From the NCBI GenBank assembly GCA_024734555.1, contig JANPWX010000205.1, positions 151,193 to 215,192 on the forward strand: a DNA stretch of 64,000 nt. The letters are read 5' to 3'. The position numbers were made by a program, and so were the translations under genes. The stretch comes from Trochalopteron elliotii. Lineage: Eukaryota; Chordata; Aves; Passeriformes; Leiothrichidae. Shown piece after piece: positions 52,074-64,000 of the stretch; the stretch's first letter is position 1; each line of letters starts with the position of its first letter. The notes below the pieces were generated by a model. It was not told the DNA's origin, ran no database searches, and was given only the letters and a program-made list of their open reading frames with translations.

Positions 52074-52393
52074 TAACACACACCCTAACACACACCCTAA
52101 CACACACCCTAACACACACCCNNNNNNNNNNAACACACACCCTAACACACACCCTAACACACACCCTAACACACACCCTAACACACACCCTAACACACAC
52201 CCTAACACACACCCTAACACACACCCTAGCACACACCCTAGCACACACCCTAGCACACATCCTAGCACACACCCTAGCACACATCCTAGCACACACCCTA
52301 GCACACACCCTAACACACACCCTAACACACACCCTAACACACACCCTAACACACACCCTAACACACACCCTAACACACATCCTAGCACACACC
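52074..52393. repeat. 12-bp telomere-like array (CCCTAA+CACACA) with an assembly gap
   Basis: About 25 units of CCCTAACACACA, each one telomere hexamer (CCCTAA) joined to CACACA. A central block of seven units (52224-52301) carries CCCTAG in place of CCCTAA. Within it, units four and six also carry a C-to-T change, giving a 24-bp alternation, and the last unit (52381) has both changes. The array is thus composed of homogenised sub-blocks. Ten Ns sit at 52122-52131. Since 12 is a multiple of 3, every frame stays open, giving Asn-Thr-His-Pro or Cys-Val-Leu-Gly repeats that are artefacts. Confidence 0.97.
52122..52131. other. Assembly gap (10 N) inside the 12-bp array
   Basis: Repeat phase across the gap requires 1 base plus a multiple of 12, which 10 is not. 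The gap is therefore a placeholder and the true array may be much longer. Confidence 0.97.
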
Positions 52394-55300
52394 ATGTCTG
52401 CTCCCTCCTCCCAGCCATTGCAGGTACCTGAATCCAGCCTGCAAGGCTGCTGGGAGAAGAATTCACCAGGAGCTCTAAAGCATGATTGAGAATTACTGAT
52501 GGCCACCCCAGGGTTGGCCAGAAAATGGAATGTCTCCTCCATGACTCATTCCAAAACTTATCTTCATTCTGAGTTCAAATGAAAGTCAATGACTCAAAAT
52601 TAATTGTACAAATTCAGGTAAACATTTTCTTCTAATAAACATGTTCCTGTGAATCATTTAAATGAAAGTATTTCCAGGAAGAGATGGATCATTTTGTACA
52701 CAGTTGTTATCTGGAACACAGGTGATGATGTGAAGGCTGATGTATCATCACACACATTCAGATCAGGAGAATGGGATGAAACTGTTGCCTCTCCAGAGTG
52801 CCAACCTCAGGAGCAATTATTCAAATGAAAATTCCGCCCTATGTGGGTTTTAAAAGGTTTACTTTTCATTTCTGCCAGGCATCAGTGCAGAAACTCCTCT
52901 CCCTCACTGCCTGCCCATACACATCAATTAAAACCCCAGTTAATCACTATTGCTTCCTGACCAACAGAAGGTTTAAGACAACATTGATGAGGTTTTTCTT
53001 TAGTATAATGCAGGAGTTAATTTTCAGGAAATAGTTTGTTTTCTTTTCAATTTTTTATACCTCCAATGTATTACAGCACTTTGGATGTATGGACTTCTTT
53101 ATATCTCTAAAGTCGAGCTGACAGTGCTAATCAGCAATTCAATATTTAATGTGAATGAAGGACTCTGTAATAGTTGGTGTAACAAATGGTGTACAGGCAA
53201 ATGTTCTCTTTTGGATGGCTTCTTTGGGCTCATTACTGTTTTCCTTTGCTCTGAACTGGGTCACACTCTGACTCATTAATTGTCTTCTGAGAATTGACCC
53301 ATTTTTCTGAGTAGTCCTCCAAGACCTCTCAAAAAATGGATGAAAGCAGTCCAAATTGCTGGTGTGGGTTTTTTGAGGTTGCCTGAATAATCTGAGCAGT
53401 TGTGTGAATAATCAGGAAGGACTGAATCCAGTCTGGCAGGGTGAAACCCACAGGGCAGGACCGAGCTCAGCCTTTGGGAGAAGCTCCAAAGACCCTGGGA
53501 TGGGATGGGCTGGGCTGGGATGGGATGGGGAGGTCACTGCCCTGAGTTCTGTCCAGCCCCAAAAAGTGGGCACAGCCCCCACATTTATGCATTTTACTAT
53601 GTAAAATACAGATATTTAGACAGAGGTAAGAACTCCAAAGTCTTTCTTGATGAAAAGCTGCCATAATACTTTCATTCCTCAGAGTACAAAGAATCCAGGA
53701 GAAATAGCCTGGCCCAACTTTGATCAAAAACAAACAAACAAACACACTAATTCTGAAAATTGACTGCTGCAGTTAATACACTTAGTTTCTGTATAATCTC
53801 ATCAGTGAATAGTAGGCTAAAAAGAAAATTTAAAAGGGGCAATTTTCTTTGATTAAGTGAATTGTCAAAAGTAAATCAAAATAATTGGAGAAATTGAAAA
53901 GGCAAAATAACATTGCTGGTTTGTTAGCATGGGAAATGCTCTCCTGGGGCCTGTTGCACTTAGTATGGATTAGCTGCTTATTGGATAAATTATATGTCTA
54001 AGTTTATCCAAATTTTCTTTCATCCATAAATTCATCATGAAAGCAAATTATGTATCCTATAGGAAGTATTTTGTGGGATTTTTTTACCACTAACTTCATT
54101 GAAGAGCAAGATAGGAATTTCTGCGTGCTTTTACCTGGCTGACATGGGCAAACATCACTTTTTAAATTCCACTGTGATATTTGCAAGAAAACATATCTGC
54201 TCTTTCAGAAATGAAACCTCATGTCCTGAGACAGCCAGATAGATAGAGATGTAAACAAGGAATCTGAGTCACTGAGGAATAGAAAAAACCAATTCAATCC
54301 CAGGAAAAGGTCTCTATTTGTGGGAAAAGGCAAAGCTGGTTTGAGGTATGCAAAATGATACAGTCATAAATTCTCAGAGCTTTATGTTTAAAATATTAAG
54401 CCTAGGAAATTTAAGATCCAATTCTGTGTCTCTTTTTTTTTTTTCTTTTCTAAGAAAGCTACATTTCCTGCCACAATTTCAATCTACTGGTATTTGTCTC
54501 ACTGTCATAAAAAAACATTTTCTACATACTCTTTCTCCTTTTTTTATGAGCAAACACTTCATTGTTTCAGTACCAAAATCAAGTCTAGTGGAAATTCTAA
54601 TAACATCAGCTGGATGACTCAACAGCAGCCAGATGAAGTAAGAATCTTTACCAGGCACTCCTCTCCCCAGAGACAATGCAATAAGCAATAGCCTTTTCTG
54701 ACTGCAGACATTTTAGAATGTGGAAAAATAGAGATGGTTGTATACATTAAATGCCTCACAAGCATGTAAGCTAAAACAAAACTGGAACCCTTGCTCATTG
54801 TAATTACTTTTTCCCACATGCATCAGTCTTGTCTCTCAGTCAAAGGCCTGTTCTAGAAATTGGAACAATTTTGGTCACCACTTTGTTTTCCTACTACTAA
54901 GGTGGCTGGAATGAAGAGTTTAACCTGCACCACTGCTAGGAGCTGGCTGAGCAGCAGCCGTAATTCCAGCAGTGCTTTGGTGCTAATTAGTATTTACGTA
55001 TTTACAGTTAACACCTCACTGCTGAGCCCTGCACTGTGATCACACTGGGGTGATGCTCACAGCTGCATTCACTGCTGAGCCCTGCACTGTGATGGGCACT
55101 GGAGTGAAGCTCACATTTATTTTACACAGGAAAGGGCTCCTGCCATCAGTGCTTTGTAGTGGTGACTGGCAGTGGAGGAAACAGGAACCCCAAATATATA
55201 AATCTTTAATATCTTTTAATAGCTGTAGCACTGATGGAAATGCAACCTTTTCTGAATTTGGATATGGATCCAGGTCATGGTTTCATAGCTGGCCTAAATT

Positions 55301-56794
55301 CCTCTAATGGATCAAATGAAAACTCCATGTCCAAACATCTGCAGCACCCCAAAATATGACCTAATGAACCAGAGCAGTGCAGCAGGTCATGGTAGGATCA
55401 GAAGTGCTGAATATCTGTGAGTGCTCTGCAGAGACAGAGTTGTTATTTTGATCTTTAAAACAGATGACTAAAAATATTTTCACAACCAATTGTAAAAAAG
55501 CACAGAATGATTGATATGAACAATGTAAATTTTTCAAAACCTTAAGGAAAATTTCTGGGAAGCTGTGCTGCAATAGCAAAAATAAACTCCATCCACTGGT
55601 GTTTTGAATAATGTAAGAAATTCAGTCTTGGCTTGGAGTTCAGCATTTAAATAAATGTCAAGGGGGAAGAAAGGTGGGACCAAAGAAAGTCTGGACTGTC
55701 TTACATCTTACTTGATCTTTGTCTATAGTAAAAAGCATGTGCAAGACACTTTAACCTCTTTTCATTTTTTCAGTAGGAAACCAAAGAAAATAAAGCCGAA
55801 ACACAGTACAAAGTAACTGGGGAATTTATCTGAATCCTTTTCCTATGAATCTGTTAAAAAAGAAAAAGAAAAAACCTCCTGGGATAGAGCAGAATGGCAG
55901 ATCTCACCCTCAGTGAGCTAGACCAGAAAGAAAGCCCAAACAGCCTCATACAAAATTCATCTGGGTTAAGCATTGTGGGGTTGCATAAGGGCCAGTCAAG
56001 GAGAATATAAAACAGAACAAGAAAATAAAGTACAAATGCCTCCTGACAAGTTAGTGTAGCAGAGTTGTCCAGATTTGTTCAACATGAATAACAAAAAGCA
56101 CACAGCAATGGGGTTTGTAGGACCCTGGGATTAGGAATGGGGAATATCCAGAGACGTTCCAGAACTGTGTCTATGTCTAGAACTGACTGAACCAACTCTC
56201 CAGCTCTGCAGTGGAACAAGGGGAGCAGCAATCATGAAATCACAGCTGTACTGTCTCTGTGGTAAAATGGATTTCATTGCCTCAGTGAAACAATTACATT
56301 TGGCAGCTGCTGCACTTGCCTCTAAGAAATATTAGAAATGCCACAACAATCATTAAGAAAAGTTCAGCATCAAATGACATATCAGTTTATGGCAACATCT
56401 GTTTTGGGGGGAGTTGGGGGAGTAATGGAGGGGGAAAATATGAGAGCTACATCACACATGTGCAATAAATTCCTGCTTTCAAAAGGGATCTGTGGAGTCA
56501 CTGGGACAGCCAGAGCAGCTGCGAGTGTCACTGCATGAAGCATCACTCCAAGGTGACACCACGTGGGCACCAGGATGCTTTTTGGGACCTGCTCAGTCCC
56601 AGAGCTACCTGGGCCACGTGTACAGAACATTTTGGGGAGCTGAGATTGTCCCTTGTGTCTCAAACAGGGGCTGTGGGTGTGTCCAGCTCCTCGCTGTGGG
56701 GGTCTGTCCCTGCTGCTCTCCAGTGTCGCTGCGAGGAGGAGGCTTTGCCCAGATCCCCTTCCTGGGGAGAAACCCCGGGGAGCAGCTCTGGGAG
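52394..56794. other. Unique non-coding DNA with minor simple repeats
   Basis: Mostly AT-rich and unique. It contains a (GGGAT/GGGCT)n pentamer stretch (53496-53531), a (CAAA)n tract (53725-53746) and a direct duplication at 55017-55061 and 55070-55115, sharing CACTGCTGAGCCCTGCACTG, spaced 53 bp. Open frames stay near or below 105 codons until the minisatellite. No gene was recognised. Confidence 0.55.
55017..55115. repeat. Two-copy direct duplication, about 53-bp spacing
   Basis: Two copies of roughly 45 bp, both beginning CACTGCTGAGCCCTGCACTG and ending GCTCACA, differ by a few substitutions. Likely a small tandem duplication. Confidence 0.9.
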
Positions 56795-57066
56795 GGACAT
56801 CACTGCCTCAAACAGACACAAAGGACAGGAGCAGCTCTGAGAGGAACATCACTGTCCCAAATAGATACAAAGAGAAGGAAAATCACTGCCCGAAACAGAC
56901 ACAAAGGACACGGGACAGGAGCTCTGAGAGGGAACATCACTGCTTCAGCATACACAAAGGACACAGGAGCAGCTCCAAAAGGGAACATCACTGCCCCAAA
57001 CAGACACAAAGAGAGGGAAAACCACTGCCCCAAACAGACACTAGGGACACAGGACAGCAGCTCTGT
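56795..57066. repeat. Composite minisatellite of long and short units
   Basis: Six diverged units share ACATCACTGCCCCAAACAGA followed by CACAAAG. Four are about 50 bp and end in an AGCAGCTCTGAGAGG-like tail. Two (the second and fifth) are about 36 bp and end AGAGAGGGAA instead. The order long-short-long-long-short-long indicates duplication of a long+short+long block. A 209-codon plus-strand frame (56492-57121), the longest in the window, and two overlapping frames run through it. They exist because the units lack stops, and no domain is recognised. Confidence 0.9.
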
Positions 57067-59541
57067 GCAGCTAATTTTACATATGAACACCAGCTCTAAG
57101 CGACTTGAAACTTTAATGTAATGTACAGCACAATGGGGCAAAGACACCTAAAAAAGTAGCAGGAATAGAAAGAATTAGTAGGAATGTATCACCCTGGTTC
57201 AGAAAGTGCATTAATCACCACTGGGGTAAAGTGAGAGAAAAGAGATGTTCATGTGATCTTGCAAAGAGATGTCAAACAAAGCGTTTTCCACCTGAGAGAA
57301 GGTGAGGTGCAGATGTTGGAGCACTATCTCAAACGGTACAAGAAAAGTACATCTCAGGCTCTCATTTATGCACCTTGTGAAAAAAAAATCAATGCTAATT
57401 GCATATGTTTTCAAAAATACTCTAAATTACTCTATTAAAATAAAGACATGCCTCAGGAAATAGCTCCTGTCATGCATATTAATAGAGTAAGAGAACTCCT
57501 TTGAGTTTACTATTTCCTATTTCTCTGGGTTTCCCAGTGAAATCTCTGCAATGGCTGTTTGTACCAGCTGATCATGGCATTTGTCCTGACAGAGTCTCAA
57601 AAAATCAAAAGAAAATAAAAGGAAGAGGACAAAAACACACATTAAGATTAATCACTAATGAAAATCAGACCTGTGACCCCAACCCTTGCCAGCATTCCTG
57701 AAAGCAGAAGGAGTGAGGCAGCTTCTAACGCAGGACCTGATGACAGAATTAAGAAAACCCAGATGAGAAGGGGTTTGAGCCAAGAGGTCCATCCCAAGAT
57801 TTTCCAAGAGAGAATGTTAGAGAGCAGCATCCAGGACAGCACCACCAGCCCTGCAGGGCAGCTGCTCTGAGGAAAGACCAAACCAGCAGCATTGATGACA
57901 ATTGCAGGTTCTGTACTTTAACAGAGGAAACAATTCTTCAGTATCATCAGGGATTTGAGTTAGAAGCTCCAAATAAGAAGGCAGAGACCTCACAAATGAA
58001 ACAAACCCAAACCTGAGGTTCCTGTGTGTCCTGGACAGTTATAACCACATGTGAGATATATCAGCTGTATCGGGTACTCCATGCTGATGAGAAGCATGAA
58101 ATGTTCTCACTTTCTCTGAAACGAATCAAAATGCATGAATTCAAAATTCATTGTCCCTTTCTCCCTTGGCAGTGACCAGTGATCACAGACATGACACAGG
58201 AACCCCCAAAGGTGCGGAAAATCAGCAGAACTGTGACTCAAACCCTTTCAGTGTCTACTGAAATATTTGTACATTGTGTAAACACCAGTTCCCTTAACCT
58301 CATCAGCTTTTAGCAAGAGCTCACCGATCTATTTCCTCATCCACACAACCAAAATTAATTTCTTTGGACCCCAGCAAGCAGCCACTGGAACTCACTCTCC
58401 CATTGAGCACTGCTTTATTGAGAGGAAAATCAACAGCTGTGTGTAAGAGTTAAAACCTGGATATACAGATATAAATCTAAATTCTTTATCTAACTATCTT
58501 TACAACTCTAGGACTCACTTAAAATGAAATTTAGGACACAGAACCCTTATATAAGTCTCTCATTTGTAATGGAAACAGGTATTGCCTTCAATTGCATGAA
58601 CATGTCAGCAAAAATTATGCATCTGTAAACTGCTAGGGATAATAAAAGTCATTCTTACAAACTGATTTTTGTTGACAGCCAACAAAGAAATAACAAATAT
58701 ATATTAGAGGTGCTTCAGGCACAAATGCAAGTTTGTGCATAGAATGGGCTTCTGTTCACAGCTGTAAAGGGTGCTCTTTTACCCATAGTGGGGAGATTAA
58801 TTAAATTCAGTAGAAGAGAAATAGTCAGTGTAAAAGTTATGTTCATAAATGGCATAAATCTGAATTTTTCAGGACAAAGACTTGACATGTCTTTATATCT
58901 TCCTTGCCTCTCTCTAACACAAAGAACATTTTCTTCTGTAAATTTCTGTAATCCACTGAGAGTGAAAATTAACACCTCCAGACCATCATTAACAGAAGCA
59001 TTTTGAAACAGTAAAAAAAAATCCATTTGTTTCAGTCTGTGCTTTAAAGTCCCCCAAAATAGGAATTGTTCCCAAAGGTGCAATCACAAGTATTTCACCA
59101 GAACACAGTTGGCAGTCGCAGACTCACAGCTAACAGAGTAGACACCAACCCCAGGAATGCCACACCTGTGAACCTACATTAGTGCTTACATGGGTAAAGG
59201 GAAAAACACTCCAATTCCTCCAAGAATATTCCTCCAAAAATTCTGTATCACATTTCATGTAAACTAAATTCTAAACAAGCAGTCAAACAATGGCAACATT
59301 AGCGAGGTGGGTGGCTACGAGGCCAGAGTGTCTGACAAAAGCTCTGGTTTCTGAGGCCTCGTCTGGAACTGAACTGTGCAAGACACTTGTTTAATTTTAG
59401 AAAAGCTGTTCAATGTCACCAAGAAGCAGAGACGGTGACTGTGATGGTGCTCTGTGCTCCCTGTTCCCCCAGCAGCTTCTGCCAGGATGGGAGTGCCTGT
59501 GAGCAGTGGTGGGCAGGAATAAACACTGCACAGAAACTGGA
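57067..59541. other. Unique non-coding DNA, no recognised gene
   Basis: AT-rich unique sequence. A fair acceptor (CCCTTTCTCCCTTGGCAG, ending 58172) has no convincing donor nearby. Open frames reach 122 codons (58715-59083, minus) without a recognisable domain. No mobile element was seen. Confidence 0.55.
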
Positions 59542-59543
59542 AT

Positions 59544-59578
<35 letters not shown>

Positions 59579-59586
59579 TGAGGATG
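59542..59586. repeat. (GAGGAC)n hexanucleotide repeat
   Basis: About seven copies of GAGGAC, the last ones changed to GAGGAT. It reads as Arg-Thr on one strand and Ser-Ser or Val-Leu on the other, all repeat artefacts. Confidence 0.95.
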
Positions 59587-59637
59587 GCAGAGCTGCGCTG
59601 GAGGCTGGTGCTGAGTGGGGCTCCCTGCAGAGGCCAG

Positions 59638-59655
59638 GCTGCTGCTGCTGCTGCT
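59638..59655. repeat. (GCT)6 trinucleotide repeat
   Basis: Six GCT copies 50 bp after the hexamer tract. A short CAG/CTG repeat with no coding context recognised. Confidence 0.92.
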
Positions 59656-62600
59656 GCCATCCCCTCCAGCTCACCTTGGAGAAGAGCAAGAGCTGGAAAC
59701 CAATCATGTGTCCTTCAGTGAGGAGCTGTGTCAATTAAAATAAACTTCATAATGAGAGAAATTCAGATGAAATGTGTCATGCCATTTCCCTTGAAATATA
59801 AAGATTAAAAAGGAGAAATAATGACACATATTATAAAAATAAGCCAGTCTGCAAGTGAACAACTGGAAATTAGGTATCTGCCTATAAAAAGGCATACTAA
59901 AGCTTACTGGAAAGTAAATAGATGCTTGGGGAATATGAAAGCTGTGTGGTTAGAAAAGAGCAAAGTACTTGAACTTGCATCAAAAAAAATGCTAATAATC
60001 AAAATGACATTGAGAAATTAGAATAGTGGAAAGAGAGCACACCACAGGCAATTTTAAATGTAAATGCCCTGCAAATGCAAGAAAACCCTGCAGATACTCC
60101 AAAGGCAATCAGAGAGCAAAATCTAAATTACAAAAGCCATAGATGAGAACCTCAAATGTCCAGCACACACATATAAATGCTGCATGCCGTTCTAATATTT
60201 ATTAATTCCTGATCTGAAAACAGACATGTAGTGTGTGGCAAAAGGGTGCAGGTTTGATGTCCTGCAGCCAAAGGATCTGGAGTGCAGCAGTACAGAGCCC
60301 TTGTCCCAGTGCCCGAGGGCAAGGCAGCTCCTTCTGGGAAATGCAGGAGCTCAGGGTGCAACCACCTGGGAGCTGCGCAGGATTGAACTGGGAATATTTC
60401 TCCCCTTCCCTCCTTCCTGCAGGGATGGAACCCTGACCCTGAGAGCTGTGGCCCTGCAGTCTGCCCTGTTCTCTTTTTCCACTTGCTAACTGTGAGGAGC
60501 AAGGCTTGAAATACATTATTCACATCTGAGGCTACACAGTAACTGCATAAATGACATTTATCACCATTATCTAAACTGGCCAAGAAACCAGGAGTTATGG
60601 ATTGAACACATCCATTCATACATACACATACATGCATACACATGTATCTGTAAGATGTCTGTGAACAGGTAAATAGGCTATATAAACATTTGAAATAAAA
60701 ATACCATTTCTGCTTCCCTTAAATCTCATCCCCATTTTTTTACCTTTTTATCCATGATCTGTCTTTCTGAAGAAACCCTTAAAGAAGGTAATTTATTATT
60801 CAATAAGGCTTAAAACCCCCTAAATGTGAGGCAATTAACAAATTATATCACAAGTGGGTGACAAAGAACTCAAGTAACTTAAAAAGTGAACTAGAACTAG
60901 GTTAGTACAAGAAAAAAGTACTTGTCACTTAGATACTGGACTAGAATGAAGGAGACTTAGTGCAATTCTCAAGTCCTCCACAGATATAAAGAATGACCCT
61001 TGGCCAGTCACTGTGTTTGAAGTCCCCGTTAGGAAATGGGGAATAATGGCAATTAGACTGACTCTTTTACTTCGAGGCTGTCTTGTCTGCTTAATTGTAA
61101 GAGCACCGACTGAAAGGTGACTCGTTCTTTGTAAATTGAGCCTCAAGCATTTCCTCTTTCTCCAAAAAGTTAAAGAATACCATTGAAAAGGTCTTGTATA
61201 CTGCAAGTTACCAGCACATAAAGAGGAAAATCACGCCAATTATAGTTAAGAGATAAATCTAAAGGACAAAGTTGTAAAGACAGATCTTTTCCCAAACCAT
61301 GTCTTGAAAAATGTTAGGAAAATTCAGGCTGCCCAGAAGACATTTGCTGTATTTCAGGGGTAGTCATTTGTCCAGATGGCAGAGGAAGTTACTGGGAGCA
61401 TGGATTTAATTCTAACTCATAAGGAGCAGCTAAGTAAGAACTTGAAAGTAGAAAGAAATTTGGGAGGGGAATAAAGAAAAGTCTGAGTTCTCTGATGCAT
61501 GAGAATAGTGAAATTCAGCAGATTACAGAGATTCAGTAGGTTGGATCTTTTGGGAAGACATTCTAAGGGGAAAAGGAGTGCAGGAGAACTGGCAGATATT
61601 AAAATAGACTCTATTAAAAACACAAAGGCAAAGGAGTTTACCACAGAGGGAAAACACTTGGCACGACTCTTTAAAGAACTCACACATCTAAAAAGAATGC
61701 AGCATAAAGGAAAAATGGAAAGGTATTATAGAACTACACAGGTACACAATCAGAAAAACAAAGGTTAAAAGGGAGTTATTGCTGGCAAGGAATAGCAGAG
61801 GTAAGAGCAAAAAAGTTCTTTCAGTACCACGAGATAGAAAAGGTAGAGATTATCTAAGGGAACTGTGAGCCAGGGGGAGGCAGCAGAGGAGACTGAAGGA
61901 TTCAAGTTATTTTCTATCCCAGGTGGTTTTGTGCTCATCTCAACTGAAAAACAGCCTGAAGACCAGAACCAGGAGAAGATTACATATTCGGATACACGAA
62001 CAACCTGAAGGAGTATGTCCTAGCCTTGTTAAGGGCAACATTAGGAGCAGCAGTAATTACGTGTGATGACTCAGTGTCTTAAGACAACAGGACTTAAAAT
62101 GCTTTAAATGCTGAGTGCTTACTACATTAAACTGGAACTTCCTATTTATAACAGTCAGGTTCTTGTTCTCTTCTTGGTTTATCCTCCGTAATACTCAGGA
62201 GAGTGCTTGGCAATGGCCATTGTTCAGTCTCAATGTGCTGAAAATTCAGTAATTCTGTGGTGTATCATTTCCTTCAAAATACTGTCCAAGGGAATAATTC
62301 CTGCTACAAGCAACAAAGTGTGTCTTTGTCAGCTTTACAGCCATTTAGGGAGAGCAGCACACACCAGGAAGTTGTGTAATTACATGGAGTGATATCAACA
62401 GAGCCATTTCTCTCCTTCATTATCTATATTCTAATAATTGGACAGTTACCAGTAACTAAATTCTAACTGCAGCTCGAGTCTGGCCCTTTATAAACAATTA
62501 CCAAAACCTATCAGTACAGCAGGGTGATCACACCTTGCATTTTAAATCATCCCCGAGGACACATGCCGTGGTCCTTGGAAGGATGGCCCCTGCAGGTTAT

Positions 62601-64000
62601 TACAGCCCAGCATTACAGAAATCACAGAGTGGACATTGTCTGTGTCCTGATCCTCAGCCACGGGCACAGCAGCTTTGCCCACCACTGATGAACAGCACAG
62701 GGAGTGCTGGACAGGTCCTTGGAGCTGAAAACTGCAAGAAAGTAAATTTCACCAAGAATATTTTACTGTTTTCTTTCCCCTGCTTGTCTGTTGTATTTTT
62801 ACTTCTCTCTGTAAACCTTCAGGCACAGCACCTTGGCAGAGTTTCTAAATACCAGCGCAATATAACGTGGACTTGGTGTTTATTACTGTAAATGCAACAT
62901 CAATTAGATGCAACACAAGGGAGGATAATTACCTGGATTTATGGGAAAAATCTGCTCTGTGTGAATATCTGAACATATTAATGGCCCCGTGTCTTCCCAC
63001 TTTGTGGGATGAGCTGAGGGGTCACCCTCAGGTTTTTTTAAAGACATTTAGTATTTTATTACAACTCAGCACTCTTCCTCTGGAAAAAAAAATGGAAAAA
63101 ATGGTTTAACAACACAGTTCCCTTTGCAAGCTGACATCGAGACACTCTTAATAAAGATAGTAGTTTATTCCCTTAACTTCTGCCTGCAGCATTTACTCGA
63201 TAAAACACTATATAATTAAGTCAAAAGATCAATATGTGACCCTATGAATTTACAGCCACCAAGACGTCCCCAATATTCTCATGTATGGTCCTAGACATAA
63301 TTTAATCTATGTACTTACACTGCAGCTTGGAAGAGAATGTATAAATAATTTAAATCAAAGCAAATACCCCATTGCAGAGGTGCACCAAGCAGCAGTTGCT
63401 GTGCACCCATCCCATCCATGAGCTGTGGGAGGCTGTGGGAGGAGGGAATAAATGTTTGCCTGGTGCATTCTGTGCCCTGAGTCACCTCTAACAGGCTCCT
63501 GCAGCCACATCTCTGCTGAAATCAGTAAACGGCTCTCCTGGATGATCCTATACCTGCAAGTGAATTTTATGCAACTACCACTTTTATTTCCAATACATTT
63601 CCAAGTATTGAAAATCAGATTTGAATATACATTAAGCACTCAGGAACTGGGTAGCCACAGAATGAGTTCCAAATTTATTTGTAAAATTCCTTGTGACTTC
63701 TAAGTAGATCACATGCTGGTTTGGGTCTTGAGGCCAGTGCTGCATAAACCAGTAACTTTCTGCTCATCCTCTGTGTTTGCACTTTGGAGCTGGGGAAAAT
63801 GCAGAGGAAATTGCACCCAGAAGTGCAGATGATTTATTGCGCCTTGGGCCAAGTGATACAATTTATGCACTATGATGTCCTACATAGCCCAGCCCAGAGG
63901 CTCTGCATAACACTTTGATGAGGATTTAATTTACTTCCTGTAGTGATAGTATAGCCTGTCATATCAGAATTTAAGTACATTAAACATCAACACCATAAAA
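59656..64000. other. Unique non-coding DNA, no recognised gene
   Basis: AT-rich apart from a GC pocket at 60.23-60.50 kb with overlapping frames on both strands (up to 163 codons, minus), none with a recognisable domain. A short CATA/CACATA tract occurs at 60614-60648. The 61.4-61.9 kb part is purine-rich on the plus strand. No RNA gene or mobile element was recognised. Confidence 0.55.

Noticed and set aside
52074..52393. A true chromosome-end telomere
   Set aside because: The unit is CCCTAACACACA and not pure CCCTAA, and unique sequence continues on both sides.
51978..52542. Long frames on both strands with Cys-Val-Leu-Gly, Val-Cys-Val-Arg or Asn-Thr-His-Pro repeats
   Set aside because: They are direct translations of the 12-bp array and run through the N gap. 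Every frame is open there because 12 is a multiple of 3.
56492..57121. 209-codon plus-strand frame
   Set aside because: More than half of it lies in the composite minisatellite, two other frames are also open there, and the peptide simply repeats the unit.
59315..59734. Frames with poly-Ser, Val-Leu or Arg-Thr runs
   Set aside because: They come from the (GAGGAC)n tract on either strand, and the rest of each frame is unrecognised.
1..64000. tRNA, rRNA, snRNA or CRISPR-like arrays
   Set aside because: No tRNA B-box-like GGTTCGA word in context, no known small-RNA core and no spaced palindromic direct repeats were seen. The tandem arrays here have no unique spacers.

Overview
The window looks like non-coding DNA from a bird, most likely a songbird (passerine). 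The base composition is AT-leaning and vertebrate-like, CpG is scarce, there is no operon or dense gene structure, and two degraded 3' ends of CR1 retroposons, the dominant avian LINE family, can be recognised by sequence. Many minisatellites and microsatellites and one telomere-like array are also present. The species and chromosome cannot be fixed from the sequence alone. No protein-coding gene, tRNA, rRNA or known small RNA could be recognised. The region is best read as intergenic DNA or a very long intron, and most open reading frames in it are chance products or follow from repeat periodicity.

Layout. From 1 to about 28.5 kb the DNA is mostly unique and AT-leaning, with scattered GC-richer pockets of a few hundred bases and one long (ATT)n tract at 5.45-5.56 kb that holds a single unresolved base. 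A CR1 fragment lies at 28.5 kb and a possible retroviral-type solo LTR at 31.6-32.0 kb. From about 32 to 53 kb the window becomes a cluster of tandem repeats: an 8-bp G-rich array (33.4 kb), a 16-bp array (35.6 kb), (GGCA)n (37.6 kb), a GGGCT/GAGCT/GGGGT pentamer array resembling an immunoglobulin switch region (39.3 kb), (ATCT)n (40.8 kb), a 33-bp array (43.6 kb), a 17-bp GT-rich array (44.3-44.9 kb) and a 12-bp CCCTAA+CACACA array containing a 10-N assembly gap (52.1-52.4 kb). A second CR1 fragment lies at 51.8 kb. A composite minisatellite at 56.8 kb and a (GAGGAC)n tract at 59.5 kb complete the set.

For possible function, two CpG-retaining pockets stand out. The 46.5-47.3 kb block has nine CpGs in about 390 bp, a strong splice donor on each strand pointing outward, and GGATTA, PBX/PREP-type and POU-octamer motifs nearby. 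The 37.0-37.4 kb block has about a dozen CpGs and a short minus-strand open segment with splice-like ends. A few isolated intervals have both a good acceptor and a good donor and could be exons of unrecognised transcripts (4890-4967 minus, 20818-20880 plus). All of these are hypotheses that need transcript data or cross-species alignment.

Confidence is high for the tandem repeats, the gaps and the CR1 fragments. It is low for the LTR and for anything transcribed.
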